Shown: positions 33,897 to 40,583 of the stretch, one piece after another
Numbering within the stretch: position 1 is the first letter of the stretch
How the letters are laid out: every line of letters starts with the position of its first letter
From: Actinophytocola xinjiangensis
Lineage (GTDB): Bacteria; Actinomycetota; Actinomycetes; Mycobacteriales; Pseudonocardiaceae
Reading direction: 5' to 3'
NCBI RefSeq assembly: GCF_001921215.1
Contig: NZ_MSIF01000031.1
Coordinates: 1-64,000 of the forward strand
DNA: 64,000 nt
Notes under the pieces: model-generated
Seen by the model: only the letters and a program-made list of their open reading frames with translations
Databases searched by the model: none
What the model was told of the DNA's origin: nothing
Program-made: the position numbers and the translations under genes

Positions 33897-34941
33897 GATC
33901 GGCCGGGCGCTGCGGGCCGGCGCGCTGGCGCTGGACGCCGCCCCCCACGACACCGAGGCGATCGCCGCCGACGAGGCCCTGCGCGCGGTCGCCGAGCTGG
34001 ACCCCATCATGTTGTCCGGCAAGGATTCCGCCGCCGCGTTGATCGAGCTGGCCCGCGGCGACGCCGGCATGGTGCTGGCCGCGCCCGGCCCGGCGCTGGC
34101 CGGGCGGGTGCTGGCCCAGCTCGGCGACGACGAGCAGCGCGAACGCCTGCGCGCGGCCGTCGCCGGCGGACGCACCTGGGCGTACCTGGCGATCACCGAA
34201 CCGGACGTCGGTTCGGACGCCACCCGGCTGCGCACCGAGCTGCGCCGCGACACCGACGGCCGGTACCGCCTGTACGGCACCAAGCGCTACATCGGCAACG
34301 GCCACCGGGGCACCGTCGGCGTGGTGCTGGCCAGGACCGGCCCGAGCCCGCTGGCGCTGCGCGCGGTCCTGCTCGACACCGCCCGCGCGCGCACCCGCCC
34401 GCTGGACATGCTGGGCCTGCGCGGCGCGCAGATCAGCGAGCTGGAGTTCGACGGCGTGCCCGTCGAGGAGCGGGACCTGCTCGGCGCGCACCTGAGCCCG
34501 CTGCGCCGGGGGATGTGGAGCATCGCGCAGGTGTTCACCGCCGTGCGGGTGCAGGTGGCGGCGCTGGCCGTGGGCACCGCGTTCGCCATCCACGACCTCG
34601 TCGCCGACCACCACCCCAGTAGCCCGACCCTCGACGACGCCCACGCCAACATCCGCGCCGCCGAAGCCCTCGTCCTGCGCGCCGCCGCCGAAGCCGATCA
34701 CGACCGCGAGTCAGCCGCCCCGGCCGCGTCCCTCGCGAAACTCACCGCGACCGGGGTCGCGCTGGACGTCGCCCGCACCCTGCCCCGACTGCTCGGGCCG
34801 GCCGCGCTGGTCACCCACCCGTTGCTGGAGAAGTGGTGCCGCGACGTGCGTGCCTTCGAGTTCATGGAAGGCACCAGCCAGATCCAACGACTTCACGCCG
34901 CCCAGGGCATCGTCCGAGGAAGCGTCTGGCATGCCACCTAG
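33880..34941 (+). CDS. Acyl-CoA dehydrogenase-family flavoenzyme
   Basis: A 353-residue acyl-CoA dehydrogenase. The middle domain has the FAD/substrate motif WAYLAITEPDVGSDATRL (about residue 105), and KRYIGNGHRG follows. The C-terminus carries the family signature RAFEFMEGTSQIQR. In specialised metabolism such enzymes oxidise carrier-bound acyl or aminoacyl groups, as in pyrrole-2-carboxyl formation and in VioJ-type dehydrogenation. Flanking ACP, decarboxylase and ligase genes suggest it makes an alpha,beta-unsaturated or imine starter. ATG 33880 has GGAG five bases before it; an in-frame GTG six bases earlier is possible. Confidence 0.88.
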   Translation: MSDWREIGRALRAGALALDAAPHDTEAIAADEALRAVAELDPIMLSGKDSAAALIELARGDAGMVLAAPGPALAGRVLAQLGDDEQRERLRAAVAGGRTWAYLAITEPDVGSDATRLRTELRRDTDGRYRLYGTKRYIGNGHRGTVGVVLARTGPSPLALRAVLLDTARARTRPLDMLGLRGAQISELEFDGVPVEERDLLGAHLSPLRRGMWSIAQVFTAVRVQVAALAVGTAFAIHDLVADHHPSSPTLDDAHANIRAAEALVLRAAAEADHDRESAAPAASLAKLTATGVALDVARTLPRLLGPAALVTHPLLEKWCRDVRAFEFMEGTSQIQRLHAAQGIVRGSVWHAT

Positions 34942-35004
34942 GAGGACACCAGCCAGGTCCGGCGGCGGCGCGTCGCGCGGGAGATCGTCCGAGGGAGCGT
35001 GGGT
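34942..35004 (+). pseudogene. Remnant of a second acyl-CoA dehydrogenase 3' end
   Basis: Directly after the dehydrogenase stop, the next ~63 bases read in frame as EDTSQVRRRRVAREIVRGSV. This matches the EGTSQIQR...GIVRGSV tail of the gene just ended, with roughly two thirds of bases shared (GACACCAGCCAGGTCC versus GGCACCAGCCAGATCC; ATCGTCCGAGGGAGCGT versus ATCGTCCGAGGAAGCGT). It is either a partial tandem duplication or the last ~21 codons of a deleted paralogue. It now supplies the ribosome-binding site (AGGGAG) of the next gene. Confidence 0.75.
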
Positions 35005-35973
35005 ATGTCGGTGAGGACTCGACCTGGGCCGGGTGAGCCGGTGGCCAGTCTGGTGGAGGTCGCGGCGTACGTGCCGGACACCAGTGTCACCGTCGAGGAG
35101 GCGGCGGTGCCGCTGGGGTTGAGTCCCCAGGAGCAGCGCCGCTACCGCCGGTTCCTGGGGTTGGACCGGGTGCGCTGGGACCCGGCCGCCCACCAGGTGG
35201 ATCTGCTGTGCGCGGCCGCCGGAGCGCTGGAATCCTTGCGCGGCAACGAACATCGTGTCCGGTTCGTGCTGCACGCGAGGACGATCGAGCCGACCGGGCC
35301 GTACTCGGTCAACCCGTTGCACCAGGCGGTCGGCAAGCTCGGGCTCGGGCACGCCACGGCGTTCGGCGTCAGCCAGCACGCGTGCGCGTCGGGGCTGCTG
35401 GCGGTGGACCTCGCCGCGCGGCTGCTGGCCGCGCAGGGCGACCCGTCCGCGCTGGCGCTGGTCCTGACCGGCGAGAAGACCTACCGGCACGTCGCCAGGT
35501 TCATGCTGGCCGCGACGATCATGGGCGAGTCGTCGGCGGCGTGCCTGGTCGGTCTGGACGGCCCGCGTGACCGCCTGGTCGCCTACGCCTCGCGCACCGA
35601 CGGCCGGTTCCACGAGCTGACAGCCGTCAGCGGCGAGGTGGCCACCGCGTTCGGCGAGCAGTACCCGGCGGGCCTGGCGGCCATCATCACCGAGGCGGTC
35701 GACGCGGCCGGACTCACCCTCGACGACCTGGCCCTGATCCTGCCGCACAACGTGAACCGGGTGTCCTGGACGAGGCTGTGCAACCAGCTGGGTCTGCCGT
35801 TCGACCGGGTGTGGCTGGACAACATCCCGAGGACCGGCCACTGCTTCTGCGCCGACACGTTCGTCAACCACACCGACGCGACCGCGGCCGGCCGCCTGCG
35901 CCCCGGCGACCACTACCTGATGGTCAGCGTCGGGCTGGGCGCGACGTTCTCGGCCATGGTCCTCCAGCACTGA
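35005..35973 (+). CDS. KAS III-like ketosynthase
   Basis: A 322-residue thiolase-fold enzyme. The nucleophile Cys is in SQHACASGLLAVD (about residue 127), and the His in LPHNVNRVSW (about residue 247) matches the PHQAN motif. The third position, Asn of GNTSAAS in FabH, appears to be His in RTGHCFCADTF. This Cys-His-His arrangement would be unusual and may mean acyl transfer or condensation with an atypical substrate. ATG 35005 is chosen because AGGGAG is seven bases upstream; the GTG at 34999 is too close to it. Likely role: elongating or offloading the ACP-bound starter unit. Confidence 0.83.
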   Translation: MSVRTRPGPGEPVASLVEVAAYVPDTSVTVEEAAVPLGLSPQEQRRYRRFLGLDRVRWDPAAHQVDLLCAAAGALESLRGNEHRVRFVLHARTIEPTGPYSVNPLHQAVGKLGLGHATAFGVSQHACASGLLAVDLAARLLAAQGDPSALALVLTGEKTYRHVARFMLAATIMGESSAACLVGLDGPRDRLVAYASRTDGRFHELTAVSGEVATAFGEQYPAGLAAIITEAVDAAGLTLDDLALILPHNVNRVSWTRLCNQLGLPFDRVWLDNIPRTGHCFCADTFVNHTDATAAGRLRPGDHYLMVSVGLGATFSAMVLQH

Positions 35974-35989
35974 CCGACAGGAGAAGTAC

Positions 35990-36847
35990 GTGCTCCGCCT
36001 GGACACGATCCGCCACCGCACGTTCGGCCCGTCGTCGGCGACCGAACCGTTCGCCGGCTTCCTGGACCTGTTCGTCGAACGCTGCGCCCCGCACGGGGTG
36101 GCCGTGGTGGACGGCCCCGTGCCCGGCAACCACAACGGCTACGCGTCGATGTGCCTGCGGCTGCTCACCGACCTGTGCGCCGGCCAGGACCCGGACGCGG
36201 TGGTGATCGCGCACGCCCTGCCCGACTACGACATGACCGTGTCGATCTCCGGGTACCTGGAGCAGCGGCTGCCCGGCGAGCCGTTGATCTTCGCGGTGAG
36301 CGAGCAGGGCCGCACCACCCCGTTCGCCGCCCTGCGGGTGGCGGCCACTCTCGCCGCCCAGTACGAGCGGATCGCGGTCCTGGTCGTCGACCAGGGCACC
36401 ATCCCCTACCCCGACCCGGCGCTGTCCACCGTGGACTCCACCACCGACCACGCCGTCGGTCTCCTGTTCACCCGCGACGGCCGCACACCTCCGCCACTGG
36501 TACGCCAACTGACCGGCGTCGGCCGCGAACGGCTCACCCAGACCCTCACCACCGAACTGGCCCACACCCCTGACGCCACCGTCATCCTCGGCCCCGGTGT
36601 CGAACAGGCCCTGACCTCCCCCGCACCCTTCACCGGCGCGACAGCCGTCGTGGGCGCTGGGCGGGCCGTCGGGCCGGCTCTCGCCGAGCCCACACGGAAC
36701 TCTCCGCCGGGTGGCCAGTGGTGTACGGCGGTGTGGTCGCGGCTGGCCGGTGTGTTGGCCGATCCGCCGCCCGGCCCGGTGGTGGCCGTCGAGTACGACC
36801 CCGAGTTGGGCTACCTGTGCCTGTCGATTTTCGAGGCGATCAAATGA
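35990..36847 (+). CDS. Thiolase-fold protein lacking the active-site cysteine
   Basis: A 285-residue protein I do not recognise with certainty. Its layout (DAVVIAHALPDYDM, then IFAVSEQGRTTPFAALRVAATLAAQYERIAVLVVD) resembles the N-terminal half of KAS III/thiolases. Where the nucleophile Cys should be there is VSEQG, and no PHQAN-like His follows, so it should not be a ketosynthase on its own. It lies 16 bp after the KAS III-like gene and overlaps the ligase start (ATGA). It may act as a non-catalytic partner, like a chain-length factor. GTG 35990 has AGGAGAAG upstream. Confidence 0.65.
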   Translation: MLRLDTIRHRTFGPSSATEPFAGFLDLFVERCAPHGVAVVDGPVPGNHNGYASMCLRLLTDLCAGQDPDAVVIAHALPDYDMTVSISGYLEQRLPGEPLIFAVSEQGRTTPFAALRVAATLAAQYERIAVLVVDQGTIPYPDPALSTVDSTTDHAVGLLFTRDGRTPPPLVRQLTGVGRERLTQTLTTELAHTPDATVILGPGVEQALTSPAPFTGATAVVGAGRAVGPALAEPTRNSPPGGQWCTAVWSRLAGVLADPPPGPVVAVEYDPELGYLCLSIFEAIK

Positions 36848-38316
36848 ACCCCCGTCTGCTGCACCATCTGCTGGACGACGCCGAGCGTCGGACCCCGCAC
36901 GCGCCGGCGGTCACCGCCGCCGGGCACACCCTGAGCTACACCGAGCTGGCTGACGCGAGCCGGTCGGCCGCGTCGGCGTTGGTGGCGTCGGGGGTGCGTC
37001 GGGGTGATCGGGTGGTCGCGCTGCTGCCGTCGTCGCTGCCGTTGGTGGCGCTGGTGTACGGGTGTTCCCGCGCCGGCGCCGCGTTCGTCGTGCTGCACGA
37101 GCAGGTGCGGGGCGCGGCGCTGCGCCACGTCCTCACCGACGCCGAGCCGGCCCTGCTGGTGACCGCCGACGAGGACGCCGCCGACCTCGCCGCGACGCTC
37201 GGTGTCCCGGTGCGTTCCCCCGAGGACCTGGCGTGCCCGTTCCCCGCCGCGCCGCCGGACCGGGCGATCGCCGTGGACCCGGTGTGTCTGATCTACACGT
37301 CGGGCAGCACCGGCCTGCCCAAGGCGGTGGTGTCGACCCACGCGCAGCTGCTGTTCGCCACCCACGCGATCGCCGAGGTCCTGGGTTATCGCGCCGACGA
37401 CGTCGTGTGGCTGCAGCTGCCCCTGTCGTTCGACTACGGCCTGTACCAGTTGTTCCTGGCGGCGGTGGCCGGCGCGCACGTGTCCGTCGGTTCGCCCGGC
37501 GACCTGGGCCCGATCCTGCTGGCGAACCTCCGCCGCTCCCGCGCGACGGTGCTGCCGGCGGTCCCGTCCCTGGCCGACAACCTGGCGACGATGCTCGAAC
37601 GGTACGGAGCCGACCTCCCGCTGCGGCTGGTCACCAACACCGGCGCGGCGATGCACCAGGACACTCTCGCCCGGCTCCGCGCCCAGCTGCCATCGCTGCG
37701 GGTGCGCCTCATGTTCGGCCTCACCGAATGCAAACGAGCCACGATCATGCCGGCCGACGAGGACCTCCGCCGCCCCGGTGCGTGCGGCGTCGCCCTCCCC
37801 GGCACCGAGATCCTCATCCTCGACGACCACGGCGCTCCTCTCCCCCCAGGCGAGATCGGCGAGATCGTCGTCCGCGGCCCGCATGTGATGGCCGGCTACT
37901 GGCGCCGCCCCGACCTGACCGCCCACCGCTTCCGCCTCGCGGACAACCTGTTCCCCCAACTACACACCGGCGACTACGGCTGGCTCGACCCCGACGGCTA
38001 CCTCTACTTCGACGGCCGCCGCGACGACCTGTACAAGTCGGCCGGCTACCGCGTGAGCGCCACCGAGGTCGAGGCCGCCGCCCGCCGCATCGACGGCGTC
38101 ACCGCGGCCGCCGTCGTCCCACCAGGCCCCGACCGCCGCCACCCCGTCCTGTTCGTCGTCACCGACCTGCCCCCGGAAACGGTCCTGACCCGCATGGCCG
38201 AGGAGATCGAGCCCTACAAGATCCCCCCGACCTGCCGCTCCATCCCCTCTCTTCCCTTGACCACCAACGGAAAAATAGACCGAGAAGCACTGGCCACCTC
38301 CCTCCTCACCAGCTGA
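36844..38316 (+). CDS. AMP-dependent ligase loading the starter onto the ACP
   Basis: A 490-residue ANL-family adenylating enzyme with the P-loop-like [14 protein letters not shown] (about residue 148), FGLTECKRATIM, the adenine/ribose motif HTGDYGWLD, and the C-terminal catalytic Lys in TTNGKIDREAL. There is no fused carrier domain. It resembles stand-alone amino-acid or acyl ligases, including those paired with PLP decarboxylases and ACPs in exosortase-associated clusters, more than an NRPS A domain. ATG overlaps the preceding stop. Substrate is unknown. It is the last gene of the plus-strand operon. Confidence 0.9.
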   Translation: MNPRLLHHLLDDAERRTPHAPAVTAAGHTLSYTELADASRSAASALVASGVRRGDRVVALLPSSLPLVALVYGCSRAGAAFVVLHEQVRGAALRHVLTDAEPALLVTADEDAADLAATLGVPVRSPEDLACPFPAAPPDRAIAVDPVCLIYTSGSTGLPKAVVSTHAQLLFATHAIAEVLGYRADDVVWLQLPLSFDYGLYQLFLAAVAGAHVSVGSPGDLGPILLANLRRSRATVLPAVPSLADNLATMLERYGADLPLRLVTNTGAAMHQDTLARLRAQLPSLRVRLMFGLTECKRATIMPADEDLRRPGACGVALPGTEILILDDHGAPLPPGEIGEIVVRGPHVMAGYWRRPDLTAHRFRLADNLFPQLHTGDYGWLDPDGYLYFDGRRDDLYKSAGYRVSATEVEAAARRIDGVTAAAVVPPGPDRRHPVLFVVTDLPPETVLTRMAEEIEPYKIPPTCRSIPSLPLTTNGKIDREALATSLLTS

Positions 38317-38386
38317 CCGTCCGCCCCTGGAAGGAGTATCCACCCTCACCTGCTCGACCGCCCTCCCGATGGTTGATCTTGGCAGG

Positions 38387-38821
38387 TCAGAAACGGTCAA
38401 TGAATCCTCGGTTCTGAACTATGTTGTCCACCATCTCCAGCACACCCACACCCAATGATCCAAACTCATCGTCAAATCCACCATAAAATGCTCCGTTCTC
38501 ATCGATCAATATCGTGAGATATTCTCGATATGCGGCACCGACCGGCAACATGGCCACCCCCACTCGTTGCGAGTAATCTTCTGCCCATGCCAGTGAAACT
38601 GATTCACAAGCTCGATCGGCCGCGAACCACAGTTCATCCGGACTTCCATACCGCATAAAGCCGATAGTTAACCCTGAAAACTCTCGGAGGAATTCCGTGA
38701 CTTGATCAAAAGTCTCACATTCTTCATCTCGGAATGCCTTCAAATCACGATCTATCTCGACGCGTCTACCCGGAAACCATCCCGACCTCTCAAGGTACTG
38801 AGTCGCAGACAACTTGTTCAT
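38387..38821 (-). CDS. SUKH-3-like immunity protein
   Basis: A 144-residue protein opening with TQYLERSGWFPGRR, the hallmark of the SUKH-3 family, followed by FDQVTEFLREFSGLTI and a tryptophan-rich middle (PDELWFAADRACESVSLAWAEDYSQRV). SUKH proteins neutralise polymorphic or contact-dependent nuclease and other toxins. No toxin gene is in the window, so this is an orphan immunity gene. ATG 38821 has AGGAGG seven bases upstream. Base composition and codon use are clearly AT-richer than the flanking clusters, indicating transfer. Confidence 0.8.
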   Translation of the reverse strand: MNKLSATQYLERSGWFPGRRVEIDRDLKAFRDEECETFDQVTEFLREFSGLTIGFMRYGSPDELWFAADRACESVSLAWAEDYSQRVGVAMLPVGAAYREYLTILIDENGAFYGGFDDEFGSLGVGVLEMVDNIVQNRGFIDRF

Positions 38822-38957
38822 TACCGACCTCCTTGACCCCATTTTTGCGGTTTTCGCGTGGCGGCTTACTGTGACCATTCTTGGAGCGTGTCTCATGTGG
38901 TGAGTTTGCGGAGCTTCCTGTGACAGGTGAGGGCTGCCATCTGTCAAGACCAACCAT
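38790..38957 (-). CDS. Possible 55-aa leader-like ORF before the SUKH gene
   Basis: An ATG at 38957 has a strong AGGAGG five bases upstream and opens a 55-codon frame that ends inside the SUKH gene. The translation is hydrophilic and basic (PHETRSKNGHSKPPRENRKNG near residues 20-40). I recognise no family. It could be the tail of a lost toxin gene or a translated leader coupled to the immunity gene; it may also be chance. Confidence 0.3.
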   Translation of the reverse strand: MVGLDRWQPSPVTGSSANSPHETRSKNGHSKPPRENRKNGVKEVGNEQVVCDSVP

Positions 38958-39392
38958 GATCGCCTCCTGATTTCCCCTTCCTGACCCCTGTCGATCGTCA
39001 TTCAGACCACAACAGACAGTCCAACGAGATCAACACCCAGGCAGCAAAAGACTCACTGACCTGGACAAACATCGGGCAGAACCAGCGGACCCTTCACAAC
39101 CGTCGGGCTGACAGGATCTGAACCTGCGACCCCTTGACCCCAGCGCCGTTACCACAATAGCTGACCAGCAAGAACGCAGGACCACTGCGCAAAGCAGGAC
39201 AGTTCAGACCGGTTGAACGCAGTTCACGTCATCAACAGCATAGTGAACTCTCCCGATTTTCTCCTTCTCCTTCATCGAACATTGATCGTCCACAGCCGGA
39301 GTGTTCCCGTACCGCTGCCGGCCCAACGTGACCGCGTGGCCCCTATGTGCCAACTCCTCCGGTGTCACCCTGTCCGTGGTACGACTTGGCGT
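38958..39392. other. Intergenic stretch of the low-GC island
   Basis: Apart from the tRNA-like fragment at 39102-39136, I see no gene with credible codon bias here. The base composition is mixed and AT-richer than the clusters on either side. Confidence 0.5.
39102..39136 (-). other. tRNA 3'-end-like fragment (possible attachment site)
   Basis: Read on the minus strand, a T-arm is complete: GCAGG, loop TTCAGAT, CCTGT (39111-39127). It is followed by a GCCCGAC segment that would form the 3' side of an acceptor stem. No matching 5' half (D-arm, anticodon arm, GTCGGGC) is found upstream. Such 3' ends are left when elements integrate into tRNA genes, so this may be an att remnant. No integrase gene is seen. 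Confidence 0.5.
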
Positions 39393-39605
39393 ATGGCTAC
39401 CTACCGCACCAAGGATGGTCACGCCGTGGGCCTGGGCGCCACCGTGTGGGGTATCAACGGACAGGGTCCCTTCATTCTCGCCGCGCCCGACTCAGCTCCG
39501 CCCCACTGGGTCTGCGTGGTCAGCGTCGACGGCGAGGACTATCGCCTGCACGCTCCCGAAGACATCACGCTGTACTACAACGTGAACCGACGGGTCGAGA
39601 TCTGA
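39393..39605 (+). CDS. Hypothetical small protein (70 aa)
   Basis: A 70-residue ORF from ATG 39393 with G/C-biased third positions, so probably coding. The sequence (GATVWGINGQGPFILAAP, a central PPHWVCVVSVDG, and LHAPEDITLYY) suggests a small beta-rich fold. I do not recognise a family. It ends in a CTGA that overlaps a possible second frame, described next. Confidence 0.5.
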   Translation: MATYRTKDGHAVGLGATVWGINGQGPFILAAPDSAPPHWVCVVSVDGEDYRLHAPEDITLYYNVNRRVEI

Positions 39606-39817
39606 CTGCGCCTGAGCCCTTCCCCGGCCAGGGTGCCGCCCACGCGCCGTACACCTGCGCGGCGGAGGTCTCCGAGCTGGCCGACGTCGATCCACTGTTC
39701 CGCCGCCTCACCACGATCCCCGAGGCCACCGTCACTCGGCAACGCCGCCGCGCCGAGGAAGACGGCCGTCTGACCGCCGTGCGCCTGCCCCGGTGTCCGG
39801 TGCCTACGTGTCGATGA
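39602..39817 (+). CDS. Possible small ORF with CTG start, or a broken gene
   Basis: For 71 codons this frame has strongly G/C-biased third positions and reads as plausible protein (EPFPGQG near the start, SELADVDPLFRRLTTIPEATV in the middle, Arg-rich end). There is no ATG or GTG in the usable part; the only upstream candidate is the CTG at 39602, overlapping the previous stop as CTGA. Either it is translationally coupled from CTG, or it is the 3' part of a gene damaged by a frameshift. Confidence 0.4.
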   Translation: MTAPEPFPGQGAAHAPYTCAAEVSELADVDPLFRRLTTIPEATVTRQRRRAEEDGRLTAVRLPRCPVPTCR

Positions 39818-39984
39818 GCAGCAAACCTCATCAAGGCAATCCAAACTGGCGAACCGCCAAACGATCACCGGCCGGCGAGTCATGGTGCAGCGCGGCCTGG
39901 CGACCCAGCGAGTCGTACCAGTACGCAAGCGCGTTGCTGTGGACATCGGTCGACGCGGTGAGCGGTTGGCATAGTTGCTATGAC

Positions 39985-40428
39985 CTATAGGTCGATTTTC
40001 AGAGCCAACCGCACCGCAATAGGAATCTTTCCCGGCGACCAAAGGATGAATTTGTTCTTAGCTTCATCAAAGAGCGCCAATCGACAGTTAACACGCTCTC
40101 CTACCTCGTACTTGTCCCCATCATCGATATACAAGGCGTCGATCAGGCCAACGCGGGACAGTCCCAAATCCACGATTACACCCCAACGAAACACGGCCTC
40201 AACCCGCCCTTCGACCGTCTTGCCAATGAGGCTTTGCTCATACCCAGTCAGCTGACCGTCCATCAGTTGTCTTCCAAACTTCGCGGGTACATGGTCAAAC
40301 GTGAACACCGATTTCGGGGCCGCCAATTCAGCATTACCGACACCGTCATAGTTTTGTACGTGCTCGCCGAAGTAATTTTCCAGATCAGCTTTAGGAATCC
40401 TGACCACCCCCACCGGCCACCTCATCAC
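39985..40428 (-). CDS. S1-domain protein of the accessory island
   Basis: A ~147-residue protein whose second half is an S1-type OB fold (GKTVEGRVEAVFRWGVIVDLG, RVGLIDALYI, YEVGERVNCRL). The N-terminal ~70 residues are unrecognised. Small S1-domain proteins of this kind occur among actinobacterial polymorphic-toxin immunity proteins, which fits the SUKH gene nearby, but this is inference. Codon use is AT-richer than in the flanking clusters. Start is GTG 40428 or ATG 40425, with no convincing ribosome-binding site. The gene begins exactly where the severed SDR fragment begins, so its 5' end may have been altered by the insertion. Confidence 0.6.
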   Translation of the reverse strand: MMRWPVGVVRIPKADLENYFGEHVQNYDGVGNAELAAPKSVFTFDHVPAKFGRQLMDGQLTGYEQSLIGKTVEGRVEAVFRWGVIVDLGLSRVGLIDALYIDDGDKYEVGERVNCRLALFDEAKNKFILWSPGKIPIAVRLALKIDL

Positions 40429-40524
40429 CCCGAGGACGTGCTTCCCGTCGTCCGCATGCTCCTACTCCACAACACCAACATCAACGGCCAGGTCCTCGTC
40501 GTCGACGGCGCCGCCTCCACCTGA
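40429..40524 (+). pseudogene. 3' fragment of a short-chain dehydrogenase gene
   Basis: The plus strand reads PEDVLPVVRMLLLHN, then NINGQVLVVDGAAST and a stop, the typical C-terminus of an SDR (GQVLVVDGG). Nothing upstream continues the SDR: the frame runs into low-GC sequence antisense to the S1 gene. This marks the point where the accessory island cut or replaced a resident gene. Confidence 0.75.
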
Positions 40525-40583
40525 GGCATGGAGTTCGGCCAGGCATCACAAGAAGAGCGGGATCCTCGATGGATTCGGTGTGG

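Noticed and set aside
39575-40042. 155-codon minus-strand open frame across the small-gene region
   Set aside because: Its translation is Arg/Thr-rich with random codon positions, while the opposite strand shows proper third-position bias. There is no start context.
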